In this document: piece after piece, positions 1 to 9,078 of the stretch | How positions within the stretch are numbered: the first letter of the stretch is position 1 | Layout: each line of letters starts with the position of its first letter | Assembly: GCA_019745565.1 (NCBI GenBank) | Contig: JAIESW010000021.1 | Span: 1-64,000, forward strand | Origin: Burkholderiales bacterium | GTDB taxonomy: Bacteria > Pseudomonadota > Gammaproteobacteria > Burkholderiales > Ga0077523 | DNA length: 64,000 bases | Reading direction: 5' to 3' | Notes under the pieces: generated by a model | Told to the model about the DNA's origin: nothing | Seen by the model: only the letters and a program-made list of their open reading frames with translations | The model's database searches: none | Program-made: the position numbers and the translations under genes

Positions 1-33
1 GCGTATCAGGAAATCATGAACATGCAAGTCTGA
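1..33 (+). CDS. fliE: FliE C-terminus (truncated by window edge)
   Basis: Only the last ten residues are present, AYQEIMNMQV followed by TGA. This is the conserved tail of FliE, the MS-ring to rod adapter of the flagellar basal body (family knowledge). It lies 20 bases upstream of fliF in the same direction, the usual fliE-fliF order, and is presumably the first gene of this flagellar operon. Confidence 0.8.
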   Translation, partial: AYQEIMNMQV

Positions 34-53
34 CCTGACGGGCAGACGCGCTG

Positions 54-1727
54 ATGGCACAGGCTTCCGCTAGCAGTTTTCCCGCGCTGGCCCGCGGCTT
101 CCTGCAGCTCAGCAACGCCCGCAAGATCGGCCTCGGGATCGGCGTCGCCGCCGTCGCCGCGATCCTCTGGGTTCTGTACCTCTACAGCAGTGCGCCCGAG
201 TACCGCGTGCTGTTCGCGAACGTCTCCGACAAGGACGGCGGCTCGGTGATCGCGGCCCTGTCGCAGATGAACGTGCCGTACCGCATGGCCGACGGCGGCG
301 GTGCGATCCTGGTGCCTGCGGGCATGGTCTACGAGACCCGTCTCAAACTCGCTTCCCAGGGCCTGCCGCGCGGCGGCGGCGTGGGGTTCGAACTGCTCGA
401 GACCCAGAAATTCGGCGTGAGCCAGTTCATCGAGCAGGTGAACTACCAGCGCGCGGTCGAGGGCGAACTGGCGCGCACCATCCAGTCCATCGCGGTGGTG
501 CAGTCGGCGCGCGTGCACCTCGCGATCCCGAAGCCCACCGTGTTCGTGCGCGAGAACCAGAAGCCGAGCGCATCGGTGCTGGTCACGCTGTATCCCGGCC
601 GCACGCTCGATGCCGCGCAGGTGAGCGGCATGGTGAACCTCATCTCGAGCAGCGTGCCGGAACTGTCGCCGCGCAACGTGACGGTGGTGGATCAGGCCGG
701 TAACCTGCTCTCCGGTCCGGCCGGTGACTCCACCGGCCGCACGACGCTCGATGCCGCGCAGCTCAAGTATCTGCATCAGGTGGAGGCGGCCATTGCGGCA
801 CGGATCGAGGGCATCCTGAGACCCATCGTCGGCTCGGAGAACGTGCGTGCCCAGGTGGCGGCGAACCTCGATTTCTCCGAGACCGAGCAGACCTCGGAGA
901 GCTTCAAGCCCAACTCGAATCCGCGCGATCAGGCGATCCGCAGCCAGCAGTCGAACGAGTCGAACTCGACCTCGCCGCAGGCGGCGCAGGGCGTGCCGGG
1001 GGCGCTGTCGAACCAGCCGCCGGGCGCTGCGTCCGCGCCGCTGGTCACGCCGCAGCCCGGCGCTCAGCAGCAGGGTAACCAGCCGCCGCCCCCGGCGACC
1101 AGTTCGCAGAAGGAGCAGACGGTCAACTTCGAGGTGGACAAGACCATCCGCCACACCAAGGGCGAGGTCGGATCGATCCGTCGGTTGTCGGTGGCCGTGG
1201 TAGTCAACTATCGTCGAGTGGGCGATGGCGCGAAGGCGAAGCTCGAGCCGCTGGCGGAGCAGGAGATCGCGCAGATCAACGACCTCGCGCGCGAAGCCAT
1301 GGGCTTCTCGAAGGATCGCGGCGACACGTTGAACGTGGTCAACGCGCCGTTCCGTGTCACCGAGGCGGAGGCTGCCGCCGCCGCATTGCCGTTCTACAAG
1401 GATGCCGGCCTGATCGCGCTCGCGATCAGCATCGCCAAATGGATCGGGTTCATCGTGGTCGCGTTCGTCGCGCTGATGATGACGCGTACCGCCATCCGCG
1501 ACCTGATCCGCCTGGGCGCGATGCCGCAACCGGCGGCGGTCGGCGCCGGTGGGCCGGGGATGATGATGCCGGGTGCCGGCTACGAGGCCCAGATGCCGTC
1601 AGGCGGCGAGACATCCGCGGCACAGACCGGCTACGAAGGCGACCTGCGTGCGGTACGCGATATGGCGAAACAGGATCCTGCCATCGTCGCGCAGGTGGTG
1701 AAGGGCTGGGTCGGGCGCGATGAGTGA
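54..1727 (+). CDS. fliF: Flagellar MS-ring protein FliF
   Basis: FliF builds the inner-membrane MS ring that houses the export gate and carries the FliG switch ring. The 557-residue length is normal. The N-terminus has a membrane segment around residues 26-46 (IGLGIGVAAVAAILWVLYLY). The YscJ/FliF ring-building region follows (YRVLFANVSDKDGG through VQSARVHLAIPKP). A low-complexity Pro/Gln/Ser region lies around 290-355. The second membrane segment (about 450-475) precedes a cytoplasmic tail that binds FliG. The stop overlaps the fliG start by 8 bases, which suggests translational coupling. Confidence 0.97.
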   Translation: MAQASASSFPALARGFLQLSNARKIGLGIGVAAVAAILWVLYLYSSAPEYRVLFANVSDKDGGSVIAALSQMNVPYRMADGGGAILVPAGMVYETRLKLASQGLPRGGGVGFELLETQKFGVSQFIEQVNYQRAVEGELARTIQSIAVVQSARVHLAIPKPTVFVRENQKPSASVLVTLYPGRTLDAAQVSGMVNLISSSVPELSPRNVTVVDQAGNLLSGPAGDSTGRTTLDAAQLKYLHQVEAAIAARIEGILRPIVGSENVRAQVAANLDFSETEQTSESFKPNSNPRDQAIRSQQSNESNSTSPQAAQGVPGALSNQPPGAASAPLVTPQPGAQQQGNQPPPPATSSQKEQTVNFEVDKTIRHTKGEVGSIRRLSVAVVVNYRRVGDGAKAKLEPLAEQEIAQINDLAREAMGFSKDRGDTLNVVNAPFRVTEAEAAAAALPFYKDAGLIALAISIAKWIGFIVVAFVALMMTRTAIRDLIRLGAMPQPAAVGAGGPGMMMPGAGYEAQMPSGGETSAAQTGYEGDLRAVRDMAKQDPAIVAQVVKGWVGRDE

Positions 1728-2718
1728 GGACGGGGTCAACCGCAGCGCGATCCTCCTGATGTCCATCGGCGAAGAGGAGGCGGTGGAGGTCTTCAAGTAT
1801 CTCGGGCCGAAGGAGGTGCAGAAGCTCGGCCTCGCGATGGCGAAGCTCTCCAACGTGACCCGCGAGGAAGTGGCGGGCGTGCTGAAGAAATTCCGCGAGG
1901 AGGCGAAGCAGCAGACCGCCATCGGCACCGACTCCGATGCCTACATCCGTTCGGTGCTCACCAAGGCGCTCGGCAACGACAAGGCGGGCGTGCTGATCGA
2001 CCGCATCCTGCAGGGCGCCGACAACACCGGCATCGAGAGTCTCAAGTGGATGGATTCCTCGGCGGTGGCCGAGCTCATCAAGAACGAGCATCCGCAGATC
2101 ATCGCGACCATCCTGGTGCACCTCGATCCGGATCAGGCGAGCGAAGTGCTGGCCACGTTCGTCGAGCGCCTGCGCAACGACGTGCTGCTGCGTATCGCCA
2201 CGCTCGAGGGCGTCCAGCCGGCGGCGCTGCGCGATCTGAACGACGTGCTGACGCAGCTGCTGACCGGCAGCGACAAGCTCAAGAAGAGCGCCATGGGCGG
2301 GGTCACCGCGGCGGCCGAGATCCTCAACTTCATGGGCGGTCAGTACGAAGCCTCGGTCACCTCGTATATCCGCGAAGTGGATCCGGATCTCGCTCAGAAG
2401 ATCCAGGACAAGATGTTCGTGTTCGAGAACCTGCTCGACCTGGACGATCGCGGGATCCAGCTGCTGCTGCGCGAAGTCCAGTCGGAAACGCTGATCGTCG
2501 CTCTGAAGGGCACGTCCGACCCCCTGCGCGAGAAGATCTTCAAGAACATGTCCACCCGCGCGGCCGAGATGCTGCGCGAGGATCTGGAGGCGAAGGGGCC
2601 GGTGCGGCTGTCCGAGGTGGAGGCCGAGCAGAAGGAAATCCTGAAGATCGTCCGCCGTCTCGCGGACGAAGGCCAGATCGTGCTGGGCGGCAAGGGCGAG
2701 GAAGGCCTTGTCGAATAG
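1720..2718 (+). CDS. fliG: Flagellar motor switch protein FliG
   Basis: FliG is the C-ring component that contacts the stator and generates torque. The 332-residue protein shows the EHPQ motif of the middle domain (IKNEHPQIIATILVHLDPDQA, about residues 126-146) and the charged C-terminal torque helix (LDLDDRGIQLLLREVQ). The opening SEDGVNRSAILLMSIGEEEAVEVFKYL is typical of FliG. ATG lies inside the end of fliF and its own end overlaps fliH by 11 bases. Confidence 0.97.
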   Translation: MSEDGVNRSAILLMSIGEEEAVEVFKYLGPKEVQKLGLAMAKLSNVTREEVAGVLKKFREEAKQQTAIGTDSDAYIRSVLTKALGNDKAGVLIDRILQGADNTGIESLKWMDSSAVAELIKNEHPQIIATILVHLDPDQASEVLATFVERLRNDVLLRIATLEGVQPAALRDLNDVLTQLLTGSDKLKKSAMGGVTAAAEILNFMGGQYEASVTSYIREVDPDLAQKIQDKMFVFENLLDLDDRGIQLLLREVQSETLIVALKGTSDPLREKIFKNMSTRAAEMLREDLEAKGPVRLSEVEAEQKEILKIVRRLADEGQIVLGGKGEEGLVE

Positions 2719-3346
2719 CAAGATCATCCGCAGCACCGAGGCGGGCGCGGTCAAGGCCTGGAAGCCGGGCGACGTCGCACGCTCCGGGGCCGCCAAGGTC
2801 GCGGAGCCGACACCGCAGCAGAAGCTCGAGGCGGAACTCGCGCGCCTGCGCGAGCAGGCCCGTGCCGAGGGGCGGCGCGAAGGGCTGGAGCAGGGCTTCG
2901 CGGCCGGCCAGGCCCAGGTGGAGGAGTTGCGTCTGCTGCTCGCGAATCTGCGCGAACTGATGCTCGACTTCGAGCAGGGCGTGGCCGCCGACGTGCTGTC
3001 GCTCTCGCTGGAAGTCGCGAAGCAGATGGTGCGGCAGTCGATCCGGGTCAAACCGGAACTCGTGTTCGCCATCATCAAGGAGGCGGCCATGAGCTTCCCG
3101 GAGATTGCGGACGATCCGCGCCTCATCCTGCATCCGCTCGACGCCGAGCTGGTGCGCAAGGCGATCGCACCGACCCTCACTGCGGACGAGCTGCCGTGGA
3201 AGCTCACTGAAGACCCGCAGATGGAACGTGGCGGCTGCCGCTTCCAGACCGGGTCGTCGGAGATCGACGCCACGCTCGAGAACCGGTGGCGCCGCATCGT
3301 CGCCGCGCTGGGCCGCGACGATGCGTGGCTCGATCTCAACATCTGA
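2708..3346 (+). CDS. fliH: Flagellar assembly protein FliH (ATPase regulator)
   Basis: FliH binds and restrains the FliI ATPase at the export apparatus. The 212-residue protein has an Ala/Arg/Glu-rich coiled-coil stretch (about 35-75, EAELARLREQARAEGRREGLEQG) and a C-terminal FliH/YscL-type domain. The start is a TTG inside the end of fliG, preceded by GAGGAAGG. No nearby ATG gives a full-length product, so the TTG is favoured but not certain. Confidence 0.92.
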   Translation: MSNSKIIRSTEAGAVKAWKPGDVARSGAAKVAEPTPQQKLEAELARLREQARAEGRREGLEQGFAAGQAQVEELRLLLANLRELMLDFEQGVAADVLSLSLEVAKQMVRQSIRVKPELVFAIIKEAAMSFPEIADDPRLILHPLDAELVRKAIAPTLTADELPWKLTEDPQMERGGCRFQTGSSEIDATLENRWRRIVAALGRDDAWLDLNI

Positions 3347-3377
3347 TCCGCCGGAATGAAGCAGGCCTCGCGCTCCC

Positions 3378-3512
3378 ATTGGTTGCTGCCCACGGAGCAG
3401 AGACGCTTAACGCGGCGGACGCGGAGGAGACCTGGAAGCAGGAAGTGCTGGGGGCGGTTTTCCCCCGCGTCCGCCGCGTCGAGAATCTTGCGGTTGTCGG
3501 TTCTTCGCTGAC
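3378..3512 (+). repeat. Palindromic extragenic element 1 (fliH-fliI spacer)
   Basis: This spacer carries a perfect 15-bp inverted repeat, ACGCGGCGGACGCGG at 3410-3424 and its complement at 3465-3479, around a 40-base loop. The same layout, with shared blocks GGACGCGGAGGA and GGTTTTCCCCCGCGTCC, recurs in the fliI-fliJ spacer at 4941-5062. The flanks (TTGCTGC before, TCTTG after) are also shared. It resembles the small extragenic inverted-repeat elements found scattered in many proteobacterial genomes. No obvious ribosome-binding site for fliI is left within it. Confidence 0.7.
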
Positions 3513-4919
3513 ATGAGCCGCCTGCGCCGCTGGCAGAAGTACTTCGAGGATTGCCACAGCGCGGTCGGCATGGTGCCGCCGTGGAGCGTGAGTGGGCGTC
3601 TTACGCGGGTGGCGGGCCTCGTGATGGAGGCGGTGGGGCTCAAGCTGCCGGTCGGCAACAGCTGCTACGTCATCGCGCCTTCGGGGCAGCGCGTGGATGC
3701 GGAGGTGGTCGGCTTCTCCGGGGAGAACGTGTATCTGATGCCTGCGACCGACGTGTATGGCCTCGAACCCGGCGCGATCGTGGTCCCCGTGGAATCGCAC
3801 GTGGTGCGCAGTCCGAAGCTGGGCGTCGATTTCATTCCGCGGCGTCGCGCCGAAGATCGCGCGCGACAGGTATCGGTCGGCTGGGGTCTGCTCGGGCGGG
3901 TGCTCGACGCGACCGGTAGGCCGCTCGACAACCGCGGCGCCATGGTCACCGAGCGGCAGGTACCCCTCTACAGCCGTCCGATCAATCCGCTCGAGCGCAC
4001 GCCGATCCATCAGGTGCTGGACGTGGGCGTGCGCGCCATCAACGGTTTGCTCACCGTGGGCCGTGGTCAGCGCCTCGGCTTGTTCGCGGGCAGCGGTGTG
4101 GGCAAGAGCGTGCTGCTCGGCATGATGGCGCGCTACACCGAGGCCGACGTGGTCGTGGTGGGATTGATCGGCGAACGCGGCCGCGAAGTGAAGGAGTTCA
4201 TCGAGAACATCCTCGGGACGGAGGGACTGGCGCGCTCGGTGGTGGTGGCGGCACCGGCGGACAGCCCGCCTTTGCTGCGACTGCACGGCGCCGCATACGC
4301 GACGGCGATCGCGGAGTTCTTCCGCGACCAGGGCAAGCACGTGCTGCTCATCATGGATTCGCTCACGCGCTTCGCCATGGCGCAGCGCGAAATCGCGCTC
4401 GCCATCGGCGAGCCGCCGGCGACCAAGGGCTACACGCCGTCGGTATTCGCGAAGCTGCCGCAACTGGTGGAACGCGCCGGCAACGGGGACGAAGGTCAGG
4501 GCTCGATCACCGCGTTCTACACGGTGCTGGCGGAAGGCGATGATCAACAGGATCCGATCGCCGACAGCGCGCGCGCCATCCTCGACGGTCACATCGTGCT
4601 CACGCGAGACCTCGCCGATCAGGGGCACTATCCGGCCATCGATATCGAGGCCTCCATCAGCCGGGCGATGACCGAGATCGTGCCGCTCGCGGACATGGTG
4701 CAGGTGCGCCGCTTCAAGCAGCTCTATTCCGCCTACCGGCGCAGCCGCGATCTGATCAACGTCGGCGCGTACGTGAACGGTGCCGATCCCGTGGTGGACG
4801 AAGCGCTGCGGCTGCGCGAGCCCTTCCTGCAATACCTGCGGCAGGACATCGACGAACGCGACGGCTACGCGAGCAGCCGAGCGCGGCTGAACGCGTTGCT
4901 CGCGGCGGCTGCAACCTAG
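3513..4919 (+). CDS. fliI: Flagellum-specific ATP synthase FliI
   Basis: FliI is the F1-beta-like ATPase that powers type III flagellar export. The 468-residue protein has the P-loop [11 protein letters not shown] near residue 190, followed by [18 protein letters not shown]. The Walker B region is [19 protein letters not shown], and the family signature [15 protein letters not shown] is present. It is flanked on both sides by homologous palindromic elements, which separate it from fliH and fliJ more than is usual in this operon. Confidence 0.97.
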   Translation: MSRLRRWQKYFEDCHSAVGMVPPWSVSGRLTRVAGLVMEAVGLKLPVGNSCYVIAPSGQRVDAEVVGFSGENVYLMPATDVYGLEPGAIVVPVESHVVRSPKLGVDFIPRRRAEDRARQVSVGWGLLGRVLDATGRPLDNRGAMVTERQVPLYSRPINPLERTPIHQVLDVGVRAINGLLTVGRGQRLGLFAGSGVGKSVLLGMMARYTEADVVVVGLIGERGREVKEFIENILGTEGLARSVVVAAPADSPPLLRLHGAAYATAIAEFFRDQGKHVLLIMDSLTRFAMAQREIALAIGEPPATKGYTPSVFAKLPQLVERAGNGDEGQGSITAFYTVLAEGDDQQDPIADSARAILDGHIVLTRDLADQGHYPAIDIEASISRAMTEIVPLADMVQVRRFKQLYSAYRRSRDLINVGAYVNGADPVVDEALRLREPFLQYLRQDIDERDGYASSRARLNALLAAAAT

Positions 4920-4940
4920 GATGAAGGGGTTCTCGCGTTC

Positions 4941-5062
4941 GCTGATTGCTGCAAGGCAGCGCTCAACACGGGGGACGCGGAGGAAAGGCAAGACCCAAGG
5001 ACGAGGGATTCGGTTTTCCCCCGCGTCCTCCACGTTGAGCGTCTTGGACTTCTCAGCGCCCT
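4941..5062 (+). repeat. Palindromic extragenic element 2 (fliI-fliJ spacer)
   Basis: This is a second copy of the element between fliH and fliI, in the same orientation. Its arms are CTCAACACGGGGGACGCGG (4962-4980) and the near complement at 5021-5039, matching at 16 of 19 positions. The loop sequence differs from copy 1, while the arms and outer flanks are conserved, as expected for a structured element held by base pairing. Confidence 0.7.
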
Positions 5063-5065
5063 GAC

Positions 5066-5521
5066 ATGGCCCGTCGCTTCCCGCTCGAAACCGTACGCCA
5101 ACTGGCACAGCGACGCACCGAGGATGCGGCGGTGGAATTGCAGGGGCACTCGACACGCTTGCGCGCGGCCGAGGACAAGCTGAAGCAGTTGCAGGGTTAT
5201 CGCGACGAGTATCGGACGGCCAAGGCCCAGGCCATGGTGCAGGGCATGGCCATGGGGCGCCTGCGCGAGTTCGAGACTTTCCTCGCCCGCATCGAGGAGG
5301 CGATCGCCGCGCAGTCCCTCGAAGTCGAGCGCGTGCGGGCAGCGTGGGAGGCGGCGCGCCTCCACTGGGTCGAACAGCACAAGCGCGAGAAGGCCATGGA
5401 CGCGCTGGCCGAGCGCCACGCGGCTCAGGAACTGCAGCGCGAGATGCGCCAGGACCGGAAATCCCAGGACGAATTCGCGGCCCGGGTGAAGCCCGGCCCC
5501 ATGAAGATCCGCCTGAAATAG
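5066..5521 (+). CDS. fliJ: Flagellar export chaperone FliJ
   Basis: FliJ is the short coiled-coil stalk protein of the export ATPase and a chaperone escort. The 151 residues are almost entirely helical and charged (MARRFPLETVRQLAQRR at the start, then long Ala/Arg/Glu/Gln stretches), as in the family. Position directly after fliI and before fliK supports the call. Confidence 0.9.
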   Translation: MARRFPLETVRQLAQRRTEDAAVELQGHSTRLRAAEDKLKQLQGYRDEYRTAKAQAMVQGMAMGRLREFETFLARIEEAIAAQSLEVERVRAAWEAARLHWVEQHKREKAMDALAERHAAQELQREMRQDRKSQDEFAARVKPGPMKIRLK

Positions 5522-5576
5522 GTGGCACGGCGATTGCCATTCATGGCGTCGTCCTAGTTGATTCAGGGGTTTGGCC

Positions 5577-6692
5577 ATGTCTCAAGGGTCAGTTTTGCCG
5601 CCCGCGCCGGCTCGGGCGGCGGATGTTGCCGTCGCTGCCGGTCGCGACGGTCCCGCCGCTGCCGATCCGGCCGGTGCGAGTTTCGGCGCTGTGCTGCAGG
5701 CGCAGATCGACAAGGGGTTGCCTGCGGCGGACCTGAAGTCGGGCCTGCTGCCGGGTGTCGATACGACGGCGCCGACGGATCCGGCTGCGGCCGTGACCGG
5801 ACAGACGCCGATCGACGCCGCGCTGCTGGCCGCTGCGGTCGCAGTGCCCGTTGCGGCTCCTGCGAGCCCGGTCCCGGTAAGTCAACCGGCTGAAACCGAT
5901 ACGGTAGATCGGGCCATGAAGCAACCCGCGCTCGCGGTGGACGCGCTGCCGGTGGCCTCGGAGGCGATGCCGAAACGCTCGGATCGGCCTGCGACGGAGG
6001 ACAAACTCGCCAGGCCGACGCTGGTACCCGCTGCGAAGTCGGAGCCGCGATCGGACGCTCAGCCGGCCGATCCGGAAGTCCAGGTCGGGGCCGCGCCCGT
6101 GCCCGTGCCGGTGGCTGCCGTGGATGGCCGCATGCGCGAGCCGGCAACCGACATCAAGGCTACGGCTGCACCGGCGCCGACTGTGGTGGAGTCGCCGAAC
6201 CCGCTGCATCCTGCCGCTGAAATCCGGCGCGAATCCGGCATGGCAGCGCCCGTAAAGGTGGAGGTGACCCAGCCGCTGAGCGCACCGGCGTGGCGCGATG
6301 CGTTCGCCGACAGGGTCACGTGGGTGGCGAACGCCCGGCAGCCGGTCGCGGAACTGCAGATCAATCCGCCCCAACTGGGTCCGGTCGAGATCCGCGTCAG
6401 CATGAATGCCGATCAGGCCAGCCTCTCGTTCTTCTCGCCCCACGCGGCCGTGCGCGAAGCGATCCAGGCTTCGCTGCCGCGGCTCACCGATGCCTTCGCC
6501 GCCTCCGGGCTGACGTTGGGCAACGTGTTGGTGGGCGCCGAATCACAATCGGGCCAGCAACCCGGCGAACGGGAAACCGGGAGCCGATTCACCGGCGCAT
6601 CGAGAGAGGATTTTTCCGCACCCGAAACGGCGACTGCCGTGACCTGGGTGCGGCCGGGAGGCGGCCTCGGGCGGGTCGATCTGTTCGCCTGA
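5577..6692 (+). CDS. fliK: Flagellar hook-length control protein FliK
   Basis: FliK acts as the hook ruler and triggers the export specificity switch. The N-terminal two thirds are low-complexity Ala/Pro/Val sequence, typical of FliK. The conserved C-terminal domain (about residues 230-330) holds VAELQINPPQLGPVEIRVSMNADQASLSFFSPHAAVREAIQASLPRL. ATG at 5577 is chosen because AGGGG lies 7 bases upstream. An in-frame TTG at 5571 is too close to that site. A strong terminator follows about 100 bases downstream. Confidence 0.93.
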   Translation: MSQGSVLPPAPARAADVAVAAGRDGPAAADPAGASFGAVLQAQIDKGLPAADLKSGLLPGVDTTAPTDPAAAVTGQTPIDAALLAAAVAVPVAAPASPVPVSQPAETDTVDRAMKQPALAVDALPVASEAMPKRSDRPATEDKLARPTLVPAAKSEPRSDAQPADPEVQVGAAPVPVPVAAVDGRMREPATDIKATAAPAPTVVESPNPLHPAAEIRRESGMAAPVKVEVTQPLSAPAWRDAFADRVTWVANARQPVAELQINPPQLGPVEIRVSMNADQASLSFFSPHAAVREAIQASLPRLTDAFAASGLTLGNVLVGAESQSGQQPGERETGSRFTGASREDFSAPETATAVTWVRPGGGLGRVDLFA

Positions 6693-6788
6693 ATGAGGTG
6701 ACGGCCCTGATGGGCCGCAGGGCCCTCCACTCTGGGGGCCAGCGGCCCGGCGGCGGCTGAACTCCGCTCTGTTCCGGAACATGGCCGA

Positions 6789-6824
6789 GAGCCCGGCAGC
6801 GCAAGCTGCCGGGCTCTTGTTTTT
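6789..6824 (+). terminator. Rho-independent terminator after fliK
   Basis: A perfect 12-bp stem, GAGCCCGGCAGC pairing with GCTGCCGGGCTC, closes a GCAA tetraloop and is followed by TTGTTTTT. It ends the fliE-K transcript and separates it from fliL-R. Confidence 0.9.
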
Positions 6825-6862
6825 GGTGCTGCAGCCTAAAAGAGGCCAACTCACGGTTTATC

Positions 6863-6891
6863 TTGCAAAATCCCGGACCGTGGGTTACAAA
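6863..6891 (+). promoter_or_regulatory. Candidate sigma-70 promoter for fliL-fliR
   Basis: TTGCAA (6863-6868) and TACAAA (6886-6891) are separated by 17 bases, in the 220-base gap between the fliK terminator and fliL. The match is moderate (4 of 6 at each hexamer). No convincing sigma-54 or sigma-28 flagellar promoter was seen in the gap. Confidence 0.4.
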
Positions 6892-7046
6892 GCACCGCAA
6901 CTTCTACGTCGAGCCTGTTGTTTTTTAACCGAAATAATAGGTCAACCCGGAATTGACTGGAGTAAGAGTCTCGATGATTCAGCGAGTTGCGGTCCTTCCC
7001 CCGGCGCTCAGCCGATCGGGATCCGCCGGAATCTGAGCAGGTAGCC

Positions 7047-7679
7047 ATGGCCAAACAACCAGAACCCAGTGCCGCGCCGGCCGCAGAGGGCGCACCCGCC
7101 AAGAAGAAGAAGCCGATCCTGATCATCGCCATCGTGGTGCTGGTGCTCCTGGTGGGCGGTGGCGCCGCGGCGTGGTTCCTCCTGGGCGGCAAGCACGGCA
7201 AGGAGGACGAACACGCGGAGGAGGTCGAGGCCTCCAAGCCGCCGGTCTACGTGACGCTTGAGCCGTTCACCGTGAACCTGACCAGCGAGGCATCGGATCG
7301 CTACCTGCAGGTGGGTATCGATCTCAAGGTGTCAGCGCCCGATATCGAAGGCAAGGTAAAGCTGCACCTGCCGGAAATCCGCAACGGCATCCTGCTGCTG
7401 CTCACCAGCAAGAAGGTGGATGACCTCGCGTCGATCGAAGGCAAGAACACGCTGCGCACAGAGATCCGCGACATCGTCAACAAGGCCATCGGCTACTACA
7501 AGGCGCCGGCTGCGCCCAAGCCCACCATCGAGAAGACCGACGAGCACGGGGGCGACAAGCCGCCCGAGGAAAAACCGGCGGATAAGCCGGCTGAAGAAGC
7601 GGGTGGTGAGAAGGCCGCGTCGAAGCCTCCCAAGAACGGTGTGATCGACGTGCTGCTCACGTCGTTCGTGATCCAGTAG
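7047..7679 (+). CDS. fliL: Flagellar basal body-associated protein FliL
   Basis: FliL is an inner-membrane protein that surrounds the stator and supports torque. The 210-residue product has a short Lys-rich cytoplasmic head (KKKKP), one membrane segment (about 24-46, ILIIAIVVLVLLVGGGAAAWFLL), and a periplasmic domain (YVTLEPFTVNLTSEASDRYLQVGIDLKV). A Pro/Lys/Glu-rich insert (about 155-195) sits before the conserved end GVIDVLLTSFVIQ. ATG at 7047 follows GAGCAGG. It is the first gene after the terminator and a candidate promoter. Confidence 0.93.
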   Translation: MAKQPEPSAAPAAEGAPAKKKKPILIIAIVVLVLLVGGGAAAWFLLGGKHGKEDEHAEEVEASKPPVYVTLEPFTVNLTSEASDRYLQVGIDLKVSAPDIEGKVKLHLPEIRNGILLLLTSKKVDDLASIEGKNTLRTEIRDIVNKAIGYYKAPAAPKPTIEKTDEHGGDKPPEEKPADKPAEEAGGEKAASKPPKNGVIDVLLTSFVIQ

Positions 7680-7682
7680 GGC

Positions 7683-8681
7683 ATGGCAGAGGACATCCTT
7701 TCCCAGGAGGAAGTCGACGCGCTGCTGCGCGGCGTCACCGGGGAATCGGACGAACCGGTACAGACCGACGACCAGGGGGCGGTCCGGCCCTACGACATCG
7801 GGCGCCAGGAGCGCATCGTGCGCGGGCGCATGCCCACGCTCGAGCTCATCAACGAGCGCTTCGCGCGCCTGCTGCGCATCGGGCTCTTCAACTTCATGCG
7901 CAAGAACGCCGAGATCTCCATCGGTCCGGTGCGCGTGCTGAAGTACAGCGATTTCATCCGCAACCTGGTGGTGCCCACCAATCTCAACCTGGTGCACGTG
8001 AAACCGCTGCGCGGCACGGCCCTGGTGATCATGGAGCCCACGCTGGTGTTCCAGGTGGTCGACCACCTGTTCGGCGGCAGCGGGCAGATCCACACGCGGG
8101 TGGAGGGGCGCGATTTCACGCCGACCGAGCAGCGCGTGATCCATCGCATGCTGAGCGTGGTCTTCGACGAGTACCAGAAGGCCTGGGCGCCGGTGTACCA
8201 ACTCGCCTTCGAGTACGTGCGCTCGGAAATGAACACGCAGTTCGCGAACATCGCGACACCCACGGAGGTGGTGGTCGCGACCAGCTTCAATATCGATCTG
8301 GGCGCGGGCGGCGGCGAGCTTCACGTGTGCATGCCCTATGCTATGCTCGAACCGATCCGCGACGTGATCTACAGCAGCTTCCAGGCCGATCGCACCGAAG
8401 CGGATACCCGCTGGGTCAAGATGCTCACCGAACAGATTCAGGGCGCGGAGGTGGATGTGATCGCGACGCTCGCCCGCACCGACGTGACGCTGCGGCAGAT
8501 CATGGATCTGCAAGTGGGCGACGTGATATCGCTCGATCTGCCCGACACGATCGTGGCCGATGTCGACGGGGTGCCTCTGATCGAGTGCACCTATGGCACC
8601 GTGCGCGGGCAGTACGCACTCAAGGTGCGGCGCGTGCTGGCGCGCAATAGCGCAGCTGCCGGGAGCGACAATGGCCGATAG
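7683..8681 (+). CDS. fliM: Flagellar motor switch protein FliM
   Basis: FliM is the C-ring subunit that binds phospho-CheY. The N-terminal CheY-binding peptide is clear (ILSQEEVDALLRGV). The family signature FARLLRIGLFNFMRKNAEISIG and the C-terminal SpoA-like domain (DVTLRQIMDLQVGDVISLDLP) follow. The 332-residue length is normal. The start is 3 bases after fliL, and the end overlaps fliN by 11 bases. Confidence 0.97.
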   Translation: MAEDILSQEEVDALLRGVTGESDEPVQTDDQGAVRPYDIGRQERIVRGRMPTLELINERFARLLRIGLFNFMRKNAEISIGPVRVLKYSDFIRNLVVPTNLNLVHVKPLRGTALVIMEPTLVFQVVDHLFGGSGQIHTRVEGRDFTPTEQRVIHRMLSVVFDEYQKAWAPVYQLAFEYVRSEMNTQFANIATPTEVVVATSFNIDLGAGGGELHVCMPYAMLEPIRDVIYSSFQADRTEADTRWVKMLTEQIQGAEVDVIATLARTDVTLRQIMDLQVGDVISLDLPDTIVADVDGVPLIECTYGTVRGQYALKVRRVLARNSAAAGSDNGR

Positions 8682-9078
8682 CAGCACCGACGGCGTTTCC
8701 GCCGACGATTGGGCCGCGGCCCTGGCGGAGCAGGCGCCGCCCGCCGGAGGCGGCGCGGTTCAGCCGGCCAACGTCTTCCAGGAACTGAAGGCCGATGCGC
8801 TCGGGGGTGGTGCGCCGGGCCGGCTCGACATGATCCTCGACATCCCGGTCCACCTGGCGGTGGAACTGGGTCGCACCAAGATCGCGATCCGCGATCTGCT
8901 GCAGCTCGCCCAGGGGTCGGTGGTGGAACTCGATGCGCTGGCCGGCGAACCGATGGACATCCTGATCAACGGCTGCCTCATCGCGCAGGGCGAGGTGGTG
9001 GTGGTGAACGAGAAGTTCGGCATTCGCGTCACCGACATCATCACGCCCGAGGAGCGGCTGCGCGGCATCAACAAATGA
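8671..9078 (+). CDS. fliN: Flagellar motor switch protein FliN
   Basis: FliN is the small C-ring subunit. The C-terminal SpoA domain is complete ([69 protein letters not shown], about residues 53-120). ATG at 8671 is preceded by GGGAG and lies inside the fliM end, giving 135 residues. The stop overlaps the fliO start (ATGA). Confidence 0.96.
   Translation: MADSSTDGVSADDWAAALAEQAPPAGGGAVQPANVFQELKADALGGGAPGRLDMILDIPVHLAVELGRTKIAIRDLLQLAQGSVVELDALAGEPMDILINGCLIAQGEVVVVNEKFGIRVTDIITPEERLRGINK

Noticed and set aside
6..1529. Long open frame (507 codons) on the minus strand across fliF
   Set aside because: It is the complement of a clear fliF gene and its product is an Arg/His/Leu-rich low-complexity chain typical of antisense frames in GC-rich DNA.
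1450..3393. 647-codon minus-strand frame across fliG and fliH
   Set aside because: fliG and fliH are unmistakable on the plus strand; the antisense product has no domain and arises from codon bias.
6781..7044. 87-codon plus-strand frame between fliK and fliL
   Set aside because: It begins inside the terminator hairpin, covers the candidate promoter, and has no family resemblance.
6840..7046. Sigma-54 or sigma-28 flagellar promoter before fliL
   Set aside because: No pair with the required GG-N10-GC or GCCGATAA-type elements at proper spacing was found; a moderate sigma-70-like site fits better.
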